In this document: piece by piece, positions 8,456 to 16,950 of the stretch
How positions within the stretch are numbered: position 1 is the stretch's first letter
How the letters are laid out: each line of letters starts with the position of its first letter
Source of the DNA: Peribacillus butanolivorans
GTDB lineage: Bacteria > Bacillota > Bacilli > Bacillales > DSM-1321
Length of the DNA stretch: 64,000 nucleotides
Assembly: GCF_001273755.1 (NCBI RefSeq)
Contig: NZ_LGYA01000001.1
Location: 171,198 to 235,197, forward strand
Reading direction: 5' to 3'
The notes under the pieces: model-generated
The model's input: the letters and a program-made list of their open reading frames with translations, nothing else
Told to the model about the DNA's origin: nothing
The model's database searches: none
Translations under genes and position numbers: made by a program

Positions 8456-9350
8456 CTAACTAAACAATTTAAATATTGATTTTATCAAGCGAAAAGGTCG
8501 CGCACGCTGATCTTCCTGGTATTCCTTCCTGCAGTGGTTACAGAGGTTCAACCCTCGCCTTTTGCCTTCGTCTTCGGTAACCACCAGGGCCATAAAAACA
8601 TATCCTCTATAAAAATTATCGGGGTTATCATTTGGCATTGTAATTTCAATTTTAGAGTCCTTAAATTCTGCAACCCCTAAAGGGATACCGTTTTTAAGCT
8701 TAAAGATATTCGGAATGTTTACTTCAGTACGCTCTTAACACTTAATTCATCGGCATATTTGCATTGGAGCTCTTTGTTTGGCATTTGAAGAACTAATTTA
8801 CTCATTTCATCCGTCGAAACAATATTTACATTAGGATCCAACTTTGTTTTCTTGGTTAACTTGAAGGTGTTTAATTCCTCAATAACTTCAATTCTACGAC
8901 CATTAAAATTAATTTTTATTCCGTGCAGCTCATTATTTTCCGTTAAATCGCTCAAAGAAAGGGCTAATGTTTCCCCTAATGTTTCCCTTGTTAATTTATC
9001 TTGGCTATGAGAAACCACCCTAATATGAGTTTTAAATACGGGTAAGTTCATCTTTCCGTTGTTGCCGCGCTAATTTTGTTAGCTTTGATTTCATCCTGGA
9101 GGCTGTGAGGCTTAGTTATAACCTTTTTCTTTTTAAAATTCTTATTACTTTTAAAGAAAACGTTAGTAACAGCCTGGAATGTATCGGTTAACAAATCATT
9201 AATTTCATTCACTAAACTGCCGACGCCTATTTTAAATCCGGTAACAACCCGTTTACCGCTTATATTCGCTCTTAACGGAACTTTACCTTTTGAAGACTTT
9301 TCGTGAGCCCAGAGCGTTTCTAAGCCACTTATTCCTTTCTTCAACTTCAT
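8456..9350 (-). pseudogene. Fragments of a conjugation/DNA-transfer ATPase-like protein
   Basis: Three overlapping pieces on the minus strand read as one protein if two one-base losses are repaired. 9350-9048 starts MKLKKGISGLETLWAHEKSS. 9051-8719 starts MNLPVFKTHIRVVSHSQDK. The last piece, 8736-8456, holds NGIPLGVAEF and MPNDNPDNFYRGYVFM. The pattern resembles Bacillus ICE/plasmid transfer ATPases just before the Walker A loop (expected near YVFMG..GSGK). Here the chain runs instead into ALVVTEDEGKRRGLNLCNHC and stops, so the ATPase core is lost. The junctions fall in short A runs near 9049 and 8732. The family call is inference from sequence style. Confidence 0.45.
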
Positions 9351-9722
9351 TACAAATACTTAACCTTGCGAAATCTCCATCATATACTAATTCATCCACT
9401 CAATTTAATATTGATGCTATCGGCGTTTTTGTGTCATTACTTTGTGTATTCAAGGAGAAAATTTTATTTTGCTGATCAATTCACATGCTGGATTCCCTTA
9501 ATGAATACATAAAAATATCTCGATTTCAAAGTAATATCTTACATTTATAATTAGGTATAAATACTGGGAAATAAAGAATTTTATAGGTAGGATACTAAAT
9601 ATTTTATTACAAAAGCTGTTCGTAAATGAAGCATGTTAAAATATGCGGATATGATTATGCTACAATTGTAAAGATTGCAATTGAAATTCATATCTTAGGG
9701 AAAAGTAATTATATTAGTATTT
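9351..9722. other. Gene-free AT-rich stretch upstream of the NrnB-like gene
   Basis: No credible gene. The near-dyad CAATTG-N9-CAATTG (about 9662-9683) lies within 75 bases of the downstream start and could be regulatory, but nothing supports this further. Confidence 0.4.
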
Positions 9723-9735
9723 AGGAGGGGTTTGT

Positions 9736-10902
9736 GTGTACCATCTCTTTACACATAATGATTTAGATGGAGTCGGATGCGGTATTGTAGCGAAGCTGGC
9801 ATTCGGGGAAGAAGTAGTGGTTAGTTATAATTCAATCGGGCGACTTAATCAGAATGTAGCGGCATTTCTTGAGCAGGCCAAAATTGAGGATACGTTGCTG
9901 GTTACTGATCTTTCAGTTGATGAAGATAATGAAAAAGCGATTTCACAGTTTGTTGAAGATGGAGGCAAAGCGCTTCTGATTGATCATCATAAATCAGCGC
10001 TGCATTTGAACGAACATGATTGGGCATCTGTAACAGTCGAGCAGGAAGACGGTAAACAAACAGCAGCGACTTCATTATTCTATCAGTATGCAGTTGAAAA
10101 AAAATTGTTGGAACCTTCGCGGATTGTTGCTGAATTTGTTGAATTAGTTCGTCAATACGATACTTGGGAATGGGAAGTAAACAAAAATTTAACGGCAAAA
10201 CGGTTAAATGATTTGTTCTTTATGATTCCGATTGAGGAATTTGAGATGAAAATCGCCCATAAATTATCAACGGCTGAAAGCTTTACTTTTGACGAAGTTG
10301 AGCAAACGCTTTTGGATGTTGAGGAAAGCAGGGTTGATCGGTACATAAACAGGAAAAAAAGAGAAGTCTATCAGGCTACGGTTGGTCCCCATACAGCAGG
10401 TGTGGTCCATGCTGAGTCCTATCATTCGGAATTGGGAAATGAACTGTCCAAAGAGTTTTCCCATCTGGATTATATTGCAATTCTAATGGTCGGAAGTAAA
10501 AGAATCAGCTTTCGGACAATCCATGATGACATAGACGTTTCTGAGGTTGCAGGTAAATACGATGGGGGCGGTCATCAAAAAGCCGCAGGTTGCACAATGT
10601 CCGAAAAGGCATACAGTCAATACGTAGAAAAGACCTTTTTTGCCGAGCCTATTAAACGCGATGCTCATAAAAACCAATTGAATATCAAGGAATCCCCAGA
10701 GGGTTGCCTGTATTCAACGAGAGAAAAACAAGACATTTTCATCTATGAAGATGAAGAAGAAGAATGGATTGTGGAGATCAACGGAAAACAACAGAAAAAA
10801 ACATTTGATACATTTGGGGAAGCGGATAAATATATAAAGCGGAAATACGTTGCATGGCTGGCCCATGATGAAAGATACGAAGAGTTTGTCAATAGAGGGT
10901 GA
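9736..10902 (+). CDS. nrnB: DHH/DHHA1 phosphoesterase, NrnB (YngD)-like oligoribonuclease
   Basis: 388 residues, close to B. subtilis NrnB. It starts at a GTG 5-6 bases after the ribosome site aggagggg. The DHH domain shows THNDLDGVGC at 6-15, TDLS near 58 and the LIDHH motif near 81-85. The C-terminal DHHA1 motif is KYDGGGHQKAAG (~276-287). The family degrades short RNA oligomers and related phosphodiesters with Mn2+ in the cytosol. The tail after ~330 is charged and less conserved. It stands alone with its own terminator. A cyclic-dinucleotide product (pApA, pGpG) role is possible but not shown by the sequence. Confidence 0.82.
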   Translation: MYHLFTHNDLDGVGCGIVAKLAFGEEVVVSYNSIGRLNQNVAAFLEQAKIEDTLLVTDLSVDEDNEKAISQFVEDGGKALLIDHHKSALHLNEHDWASVTVEQEDGKQTAATSLFYQYAVEKKLLEPSRIVAEFVELVRQYDTWEWEVNKNLTAKRLNDLFFMIPIEEFEMKIAHKLSTAESFTFDEVEQTLLDVEESRVDRYINRKKREVYQATVGPHTAGVVHAESYHSELGNELSKEFSHLDYIAILMVGSKRISFRTIHDDIDVSEVAGKYDGGGHQKAAGCTMSEKAYSQYVEKTFFAEPIKRDAHKNQLNIKESPEGCLYSTREKQDIFIYEDEEEEWIVEINGKQQKKTFDTFGEADKYIKRKYVAWLAHDERYEEFVNRG

Positions 10903-10911
10903 ATAGGAAAA

Positions 10912-10942
10912 CGGCTGTCCGAATGTGGGCAGTCGCTTTTTG
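10912..10942 (+). terminator. Terminator after the NrnB-like gene
   Basis: cggctgtcc pairs with gggcagtcg (one G-U, one mismatch) and is followed by cttttt. Confidence 0.75.
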
Positions 10943-10969
10943 TTGTGTCTCTAAGACGGAAACCTGACA

Positions 10970-11082
10970 CTTTGTGTAGAATCATCCATAAATCGAAGGA
11001 AATGAAGATAAATGGAGACTTTGCGTAGATAAAACTGAAATTTCGTAGATAAAAAGAAAGATTCGTTGATAAAAGTTGTTGA
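10970..11082. repeat. Degenerate ~20-21-bp tandem repeats (core GTAGATAAAA)
   Basis: Cores resembling GTAGATAAAA occur at about 11004 (GAAGATAAAT), 11025, 11045 and 11065 (GTTGATAAAA); a further GTAGA is at 10976. The spacing is 20-21 bp. The array lies between two convergent terminators, so it is untranslated. It is the most decayed of three arrays with this period in the window. Confidence 0.55.
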
Positions 11083-11121
11083 TCCTACTCATTTACGTAG
11101 GATTGGACTGAACTTTCATAA

Positions 11122-11160
11122 AAAACAGGCTCAAAACGGATGCCTTTTGAGCCTGTTTAA
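11122..11160 (-). terminator. Terminator of the YihY-family gene
   Basis: Perfect 13-bp stem AACAGGCTCAAAA / TTTTGAGCCTGTT; on the minus strand a T6 run follows. Confidence 0.9.
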
Positions 11161-11166
11161 GCTATT

Positions 11167-12033
11167 TTACCTTTTAAGTGGGACAGGATGTACGATGGTA
11201 CGGGATTGTTTTTTGGGTATAGAATTTTGGCGATGAAGAATTGCGTTGATTTCGCCACCGATTACAAAGATCAGACCACTCAAATACAACCATAACATTA
11301 AGATGATAACGCCCCCTAAACTGCCGTATGTGGACGAATAGTTAGCAAAGTTGCTGACATAGAATGAGAATCCAAGTGATATTCCGAGCCACAGTACGGT
11401 TGCGGTCACAGCCCCAGGGATAACGTGTTTAATTGGAAAACTCTTATTCGGTGCAAAGCGATATAAAAAGGTCAATACTAGTGAGATAACGACAACTGCA
11501 ATGATCCACCGTAATAAGCTGAATAGACTTTGCATTTTTTCAGGAAGCGAGATGACTTGTTGTAATAAATCGATGATCACTTTCCCGAAAACGGGCAGAC
11601 CTAACATAACGATAAAAGCTACAACCAAGCCTAAGGTTAAGATAATAGAAATAAAGCGGGCTTTAATGAAGTTCCTTGTTTCTTTCACATCATAAGCGAT
11701 GTTCATTGAATGAATAAACGCATTCATACCGTTTGAGGCTGACCATATGGTGCCTAGGAAACCGAAAGTAAGTAAGCCGCCGTTCCGCTCACTTAATATG
11801 TTGATAATATTTTCCTCGATGACTTCCACCGTTTCCGTTGGCATGAAGGTTTTTATAGTATCCATGGCTGTCTGAATGTCGATATTCAAATAAGGTAAAA
11901 TCGAAAGTAGTAAAATGAGCAAAGGGAATAGTGCGAGTAAATAATAATAGGCCTGTTCTGCTGCCAACCCTGTTACACGATCTTCTTTTATTTCTTTGAT
12001 AAGCTGCTTGCTGAATTTTATCGACTTATTCAT
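11167..12033 (-). CDS. YihY/BrkB-family inner-membrane protein
   Basis: 288 residues with about six membrane segments. Family marks are GLAAEQAYYYLLALFPLLI near 23-41, TFGFLGTIWSASNGMNAF near 89-106, YRFAPN, and NYSSTYGSLGGVIILMLWLY near the C-terminus. The family (YihY/virulence factor BrkB) is widespread. Its molecular role is unsettled, though it was once mistaken for RNase BN. The basic C-terminal tail is cytosolic. A paralog (279 residues) lies at 24.6 kb in the yfkH position, so this copy is the extra one. Monocistronic. Confidence 0.85.
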   Translation of the reverse strand: MNKSIKFSKQLIKEIKEDRVTGLAAEQAYYYLLALFPLLILLLSILPYLNIDIQTAMDTIKTFMPTETVEVIEENIINILSERNGGLLTFGFLGTIWSASNGMNAFIHSMNIAYDVKETRNFIKARFISIILTLGLVVAFIVMLGLPVFGKVIIDLLQQVISLPEKMQSLFSLLRWIIAVVVISLVLTFLYRFAPNKSFPIKHVIPGAVTATVLWLGISLGFSFYVSNFANYSSTYGSLGGVIILMLWLYLSGLIFVIGGEINAILHRQNSIPKKQSRTIVHPVPLKR

Positions 12034-12172
12034 CCGGGCATCACTCCTGAATAGTTACTAAGGTTATCTGCTTCTTTTCCCTCAGTTCAGGTAAGTTAAT
12101 CCTCCTATCTAAAGAAAAGAAAATGAAAGGTACTTTTTTAAAAAAGGTCTTGATAACCCTTCAGGTTGTCTT

Positions 12173-12625
12173 TCATTGTATATCTGTTGGTTTTCTTATA
12201 CTTGTAAGAACAATATAACCCGCAATTATTCCTGTAATTGAATTAAATGTGGTTGATCCATCTGCTCCGAAGTATCCTCCCCAAACCAATGTGGAGAAAG
12301 GTAATTCGAATTCAATTATTTCAGTGAAATACAAAATTGGAATAATGGACATGTAAATGAACGGTAATCCAAGGATAAGTAACCTTAGCCAATTCATTTT
12401 CCAGTGACCTTTTGTTAAAAAGTTTTTCACGATACTAGGTATCGCGAATATGCCCCCGATGAAAATTGGGAAGAAAGATTGAAACAAAAAATATCCCTTA
12501 ATCTCATATGTTTCGCGACTAATTATTTCTAGATGATGTTGGTACTTTAAACCATATAATAATACACTTAATAATAGAATTAAGTAGGATAAATAACTAA
12601 TTGTTCTTTTCCAAGAATGGCTCAT
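12173..12625 (-). CDS. Small polytopic membrane protein, unknown function
   Basis: 150 residues with four predicted membrane helices (about 10-27, 45-65, 82-104 and 122-143). There is a short basic start and no recognised motif; GGYFGADGSTTFNSITG before the last helix is the most distinctive stretch. ATG at 12625. No operon partner; the next gene on the same strand is khtU, with a terminator between. Low sequence complexity makes family assignment unsafe. Confidence 0.6.
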   Translation of the reverse strand: MSHSWKRTISYLSYLILLLSVLLYGLKYQHHLEIISRETYEIKGYFLFQSFFPIFIGGIFAIPSIVKNFLTKGHWKMNWLRLLILGLPFIYMSIIPILYFTEIIEFELPFSTLVWGGYFGADGSTTFNSITGIIAGYIVLTSIRKPTDIQ

Positions 12626-12719
12626 AAAATGTTTCCCCCCGTCTTTTTACTATTATACGGAAAAATAAGGAAAAAGTTTCAGCGGTTAACATTTGCAGAG
12701 CTTTAAAGAAGAAGTGTAA

Positions 12720-12747
12720 AGAAAGGCCGAACATTTTGTCCGACCTT
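12720..12747 (-). terminator. Terminator of khtTU
   Basis: On the minus strand AGGTCGGACA pairs with TGTTCGGCCT and is followed by TTCTTT, just after the khtU stop. Confidence 0.8.
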
Positions 12748-12753
12748 CCTCTA

Positions 12754-13980
12754 TTACACTTCTTCTTTTTGTTGTTCCTTTTGGACCTTTGGCGGCGTCC
12801 ATTTGAAGATTTTATTGAGGATATTATAGATATGTTTGGATTCTTTTGTAAGGATTGGTCCAAGAATCGCTAAGGTCAAAACATATAGTGCCGCAAACGG
12901 GGTTAGTATTGGCATTAAACCACCTGCAATACCTAGGTTGGCGAGAATAATGGAGAATTCACCACGTGAAACAATAGTTAAACCGATATTGGCTGAGGCT
13001 TTGTGAGATAAACCAGATTTTCGTCCGGCTATCATACCAGCGACAAAGTTACCGATTATAGTGATGATTACGGCTCCAAGGACCATCCAGACAGCTCCAC
13101 CAAGGGTAGTTGGATCAATGCTCAAGCCAAAGCTGAAGAAGAATATGGCGCCAAAGAAGTCTCTAAAGGGAATGACAAGTTTTTCTATCCTGTCGCTGTG
13201 TTCCGTTTCAGAAAAGACTAGACCAAGCAGTAATGCACCAATGGCTTCTGCAACGTGAATTGTTTCTGAGAAACCTGCGACAAAGAATAGCAAGGCAAAC
13301 ACAACAATAATAAATAACTCATCAGAGGATATATTAAATAATTTGTTGAGTAAACCAGAGGCTTTCCGAGCTATTACGAAAAATATCAGCATATATCCGA
13401 TGGCGATGAAGGTAGAAAGTAGCGTTCCCCAAATGGAACCAGAATCGCTTAATACCAATCCAGATACGACTGATAAATAAACAGCAAGGAAGATATCTTC
13501 AAACATGATGATACCAAGAATGAGCTCTGTTTCGTTATTACCTGTTCTTTTAAGATCGACAAGGACTTTTGCTACAATGGCACTTGATGAAAAGCTGATA
13601 ATCCCTGTTAATATTAGAACTTCTCTTAAAGGTAGTCCGAGCAGGAAACCATATAGTAAGGCCATTCCAGCGTTGATTAAAATGTAATACGTTCCGCCTG
13701 TTACTATATTTTTCCCTGACTTCATTAGCTTTTTAACGGAAAACTCAAGACCTAAGTAAAATAAAAGGAACAATATCCCGATTCTTCCGAGGAACGCTAT
13801 GATTTCATCACTTTCGATGAAGCGCAGATCAATCAATCCGAAGTTTGGAGCATGGGGGCCAACGAGCATGCCGATGATAATTAATAATGGAACATTTGAT
13901 ATTTTAAATTTACCTGCAATGAGAGCAGCTAATGCTACTAGAAGCAGGGCAGTTCCTACTTCAAAGACTAAATGGTCCAT
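12754..13980 (-). CDS. khtU: K+/H+ antiporter, CPA2 membrane subunit (KhtU/YhaU)
   Basis: 408 residues with about 12 membrane helices, a Na+/H+-exchanger (Kef-type) fold. Family features include LLIIGMLVGP, LFYLGLEFS near 76-84, LTGIISFSSSAIVAKVL in the ion-translocation region and HVAEAIGALLLGLVFSE. It exports K+ in exchange for H+, important in alkaline medium and high K+. It directly follows khtT, 6 bases after that stop codon, and the two form one complex. The short charged C-terminus lacks the TrkA-N domain of KefB, as expected when KhtT supplies regulation. Confidence 0.9.
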   Translation of the reverse strand: MDHLVFEVGTALLLVALAALIAGKFKISNVPLLIIIGMLVGPHAPNFGLIDLRFIESDEIIAFLGRIGILFLLFYLGLEFSVKKLMKSGKNIVTGGTYYILINAGMALLYGFLLGLPLREVLILTGIISFSSSAIVAKVLVDLKRTGNNETELILGIIMFEDIFLAVYLSVVSGLVLSDSGSIWGTLLSTFIAIGYMLIFFVIARKASGLLNKLFNISSDELFIIVVFALLFFVAGFSETIHVAEAIGALLLGLVFSETEHSDRIEKLVIPFRDFFGAIFFFSFGLSIDPTTLGGAVWMVLGAVIITIIGNFVAGMIAGRKSGLSHKASANIGLTIVSRGEFSIILANLGIAGGLMPILTPFAALYVLTLAILGPILTKESKHIYNILNKIFKWTPPKVQKEQQKEEV

Positions 13981-13986
13981 ATGTGC

Positions 13987-14484
13987 TTAGTCACTCCTTT
14001 CGTCGGTCAAAAGTTCTCTTGTCAGGTTACGGATATCTTTTCTTTCACCAGATATTACTAGCGTATCGCCTGTTTCGATGATAGAGTCTGGACCAGGATT
14101 GTTTAGTTGTTTTTTTCCCTTTTTCGAATGGGCAATAACGGTTACGTTGTAATTGCTCCGAATATCAATCGAACCTATTGTTTGATTGATTGCTCTTGAA
14201 CCTGGTTCCACCTTGAACCATTCAATAACCAAGTCGCCTAATGACATCTCAATCGTTTCAAGCGCTTGTGGTTTGTAAACCATACCGCCTATGATGGAAG
14301 CCATTTGTCGCGATTCCTGATCGTTAAGGGTGATGCTCGATATAACTTCTTCATGTTCATTATCAAAATGGTACAATTCTCGACGGCCATCATCGTGAAT
14401 GACAATCACTAACTTTTCATCATTTCTCGTTATGATTTCAAATTTTTGGCCAATACCAGGAAGTTCGCTTTCTCTAATTTTCAC
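13987..14484 (-). CDS. khtT: KhtT, cytosolic regulatory subunit of the K+/H+ antiporter
   Basis: 165 residues. An N-terminal domain (~1-75, MKIRESELPGIGQKFEI) is followed by a TrkA-C/RCK-C domain (~85-158, with AINQTIGSIDIRSNYNVTVI and GDTLVISGERKDI). In B. subtilis this subunit binds cyclic di-AMP and tunes KhtU; conservation of the domain suggests the same here. First gene of the khtTU pair. KhtS, the small third gene of the B. subtilis operon, is not visible upstream. Confidence 0.9.
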   Translation of the reverse strand: MKIRESELPGIGQKFEIITRNDEKLVIVIHDDGRRELYHFDNEHEEVISSITLNDQESRQMASIIGGMVYKPQALETIEMSLGDLVIEWFKVEPGSRAINQTIGSIDIRSNYNVTVIAHSKKGKKQLNNPGPDSIIETGDTLVISGERKDIRNLTRELLTDERSD

Positions 14485-14536
14485 TGGAATTCCTCCTTAA
14501 GATAGTTGGTTAGAGTTTTAGAAGATAGAAATATGT

Positions 14537-15100
14537 TTATAAATTAACGTCAATAATCGTTTTGAATTTCTTCTCCTTAGAAATGCCGATGTATTTTAGT
14601 GTCTCTGATGGACTTGAATGATGGTAATGCTTTTGTATCAAAGAAAGAGACACTCCTTGTTTATAGGCATGATAGCCAAATGTTTTGCGCATCGAACTCG
14701 CTCCGAATTTACCTGTCAGACCTGCACCTTCCACAGCATCATGAATGATTCGGTGAGCTTGTTGGCGCGTAATCGGCTTTTTTGTTTTAGGGGATAGAAA
14801 TAAAAATTGACCTTCGATAACCTTCGAGCCTTTTAGGTATTCTTGTAAGGCGGTACGAACTTTCAAGTTCAAATAAATTTGAGTGACTTCTTCATTCTCC
14901 ATTCGTTGCTCATAAAACTCTTTGATTTTTCCTGTTTCATCGAGAACGTTGGAAACAGTGATTTCCAGCATTTCATTGATCTTCATACCCGTATTGATTC
15001 CGAGTACAAATAATAAATAATCCCGACTGGAGTGAGCTCGTAAGTACGTTTTTATTTTGCTGATTTGATTGATATCCTTAAAGGCTTCCACATATTCCAT
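14537..15100 (-). CDS. Solitary tyrosine recombinase, catalytic domain only (YoeC-like)
   Basis: 187 residues covering only the catalytic domain; the N-terminal arm/core-binding domains of phage integrases are missing, so this is a short-form recombinase. Box II is recognisable: ASSMRKTFGYHAY with R138, H160/H161 and the likely nucleophile Y170 in TLKYIG. Two usual catalytic positions differ: the first Arg is Lys (TGMKINEML, K40), and the His before R138 is Ser. The ribosome site agaggagaa lies before the ATG at 15100. A 15-bp dyad covers its promoter. No phage or element genes are adjacent. It may act as a regulator or as an XerC-like domestic recombinase; substrate unknown. Confidence 0.75.
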   Translation of the reverse strand: MEYVEAFKDINQISKIKTYLRAHSSRDYLLFVLGINTGMKINEMLEITVSNVLDETGKIKEFYEQRMENEEVTQIYLNLKVRTALQEYLKGSKVIEGQFLFLSPKTKKPITRQQAHRIIHDAVEGAGLTGKFGASSMRKTFGYHAYKQGVSLSLIQKHYHHSSPSETLKYIGISKEKKFKTIIDVNL

Positions 15101-15117
15101 AGATCTTCTCCTCTTGC

Positions 15118-15160
15118 CAATGTAACATAATTATATTATATCACAAATTATGTTACATTG
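15118..15160. promoter_or_regulatory. 15-bp inverted repeat overlapping the recombinase promoter
   Basis: CAATGTAACATAATT (15118-15132) and its exact inverse AATTATGTTACATTG (15146-15160) flank a 13-bp centre. On the minus strand the centre holds GATATAATA, a good -10 box for the recombinase gene, whose ATG is 18 bases further on. An operator clasping the -10 box, probably for autoregulation or a dimeric repressor, is the simplest reading. The perfect arms could also be a recombination site. Confidence 0.7.
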
Positions 15161-15375
15161 CATGTATTAAGTCCTATAAGAAAGATTCCCCCAAAAGAAG
15201 CAACTCATATATCATTAAAAGAGAAAATAAAGAAGTGGTGTCCAATAGTAATCCTTCTTTTATTTATTCTCTACCCAAACAAGAAAAAATATATCAGTTT
15301 AGTGTGTTATAGCTTACTAAAATGAGGGGATGTAAGGCATTTCTAAAAAAAATGTAGTTTGGCAGCATAAAACAT

Positions 15376-15411
15376 AAAAAAAGAGGGAATCCCTAAGTTG
15401 GAATTCCCTCT
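15376..15411 (-). terminator. Terminator of mreBH
   Basis: On the minus strand GAGGGAATTCC pairs with GGGATTCCCTC and is followed by seven T (15382-15376). Confidence 0.88.
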
Positions 15412-15425
15412 CTAAATTTCTTTTT

Positions 15426-16433
15426 TTAATAGACTGCTTTTTGTAATTTATGAATGACCTCAAGTGAAAGGCCAGTTCCTATGGCAACTGATTCAAGCGG
15501 GTTATCAGCAAGTTTGACTGGTACTACAATTTCATTCGTTAGCCAATCTTGTATTCCATTAAGGAGTGCACCTCCACCAGATAAGATGACACCTTGATCA
15601 ACAATATCACCACTTAATTCAGGAGGACAGTCTTCCAAAGTGGCTCTGATTGCTTCTAAAATATGAAGAAGCGATTCCTGGATTGCTTCCTGGACGTCAG
15701 TGGATGATATCGTAATCGGTTTTGGAAGACCAGTTACAAGGTCGCGACCTCTGACTTCCATGGTAACAACGGAATGTTCAACGAGGGCGTAGCCGATTTC
15801 CATTTTTATTTGTTCAGCTGTCCGTTCCCCGATTAACACATTATGTTTTTTTCTTACGAATTGGGAGATATCTTCATCCAATTGATCTCCGCCAATTCTG
15901 ATGGAATTACAAGAAACAACGCCGCCGTAAGAAATAATTGCCACCTCAGTTGTACCACCGCCGATATCAACGATGACATTAGCAACTGGCTCTTCTACAG
16001 GCAGACCTGCTCCGATTGCTGCTGCTACTGGTTCCTCAATAAGGTGAACCTGCTTGGCTCCACAGCTTTTGACTGCATCCTGAATGGCTCTTCTTTCCAC
16101 AGATGTTGAGCCTGATGGTGTACAGACTACTACACTTGGCTTTCGAATTGATAAGCCTAAAGCCTTGCTTGCTTTTTTCATGATTTCCCGTAGCATTTGT
16201 GCGGTAACATCAAAATCCGCGATGACCCCGTCCTTTAGTGGCCGGATCGCAACAATATTTCCAGGTGTTTTTCCAATCATATTTTTTGCATCCACACCGA
16301 CTGCTAATACCTTACTAGTCTCTATATCAATGGCCACAACAGATGGCTCATTAAATACGATTCCTTTATTTTTACTGTAAACTAGCGTATTTGCAGTTCC
16401 TAAGTCAATGCCTATTTCTGTATTTGATAACAT
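15426..16433 (-). CDS. mreBH: Actin-like rod-shape protein MreBH
   Basis: 335 residues, the exact length of B. subtilis MreBH. Actin-fold nucleotide motifs are present: [12 protein letters not shown] (phosphate 1, 8-19), [13 protein letters not shown] (phosphate 2, ~154-166) and [12 protein letters not shown] (adenosine). It polymerises under the membrane and guides wall hydrolases such as LytE during elongation. It is closer to MreBH than to MreB or Mbl in its N-terminal and central sequence ([24 protein letters not shown]). Monocistronic, ATG at 16433 after ggaggggtga. Confidence 0.92.
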   Translation of the reverse strand: MLSNTEIGIDLGTANTLVYSKNKGIVFNEPSVVAIDIETSKVLAVGVDAKNMIGKTPGNIVAIRPLKDGVIADFDVTAQMLREIMKKASKALGLSIRKPSVVVCTPSGSTSVERRAIQDAVKSCGAKQVHLIEEPVAAAIGAGLPVEEPVANVIVDIGGGTTEVAIISYGGVVSCNSIRIGGDQLDEDISQFVRKKHNVLIGERTAEQIKMEIGYALVEHSVVTMEVRGRDLVTGLPKPITISSTDVQEAIQESLLHILEAIRATLEDCPPELSGDIVDQGVILSGGGALLNGIQDWLTNEIVVPVKLADNPLESVAIGTGLSLEVIHKLQKAVY

Positions 16434-16510
16434 TTAGTCACCCCTCCATAAGAGTTTGACCCCTATATAATCATTCTACCTTGAACTGTGAGTTTGTGGG
16501 GGTGGGAAAT

Positions 16511-16846
16511 CTAGTAAATAGTGGAATTGCTGCGCTGTTCTTTTTCATAAAGGGAAAACATGATGAAATATAAAACGGCGCTTGCGATTGCCAGCGCACT
16601 AAGAATGCCAAATGTCCAATTGTAACCAATCCATCCTGTCATGGGAATGGCCAATGGTGCTAACATTCTACCAATTGTAAAACGCAAGCTTGCTGCAGCA
16701 AAATATTGCCCCCGCATATGTGCCGGAGCGAGCTTGGATACAAATCCCTGCTGAATGCCTGCTGTCAAAAGGTCAGCTATTGAAAACAAAGCAATGGCGA
16801 TAAATAACCCCCATAACCATCTTTCTGGTATATTCCCCACCATCAT
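16511..16846 (-). pseudogene. C-terminal third of an MFS transporter
   Basis: 111 residues with three hydrophobic segments and the MFS-like loop HMRGQYFAAASLRFTIGRML, as in the last three or four helices of a 12-helix exporter. The first ~280 residues are absent: only 104 bases separate it from the divergent gene at 16951, and they do not encode them. A truncated relic, unlikely to be functional. Confidence 0.75.
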
Positions 16847-16950
16847 ACTTCATGCCCCAGGCGAAAACAAGAGAGGGCAGTAGACTTGAAACAGGTTATT
16901 TTATGTTAAGATGAAAGATGAAATTATGGTAGATAAAGAAGGGTAATAAT

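Noticed and set aside
12597..12863. An 88-codon frame overlapping the khtU end
   Set aside because: It lies in the khtU 3' end and terminator, with low-complexity Lys/Arg/Asn content; not the missing khtS.
16490..16502. Sigma-I promoter for mreBH
   Set aside because: CCCCC is present on the minus strand but the matching CGAA -10 element is not at the right distance.
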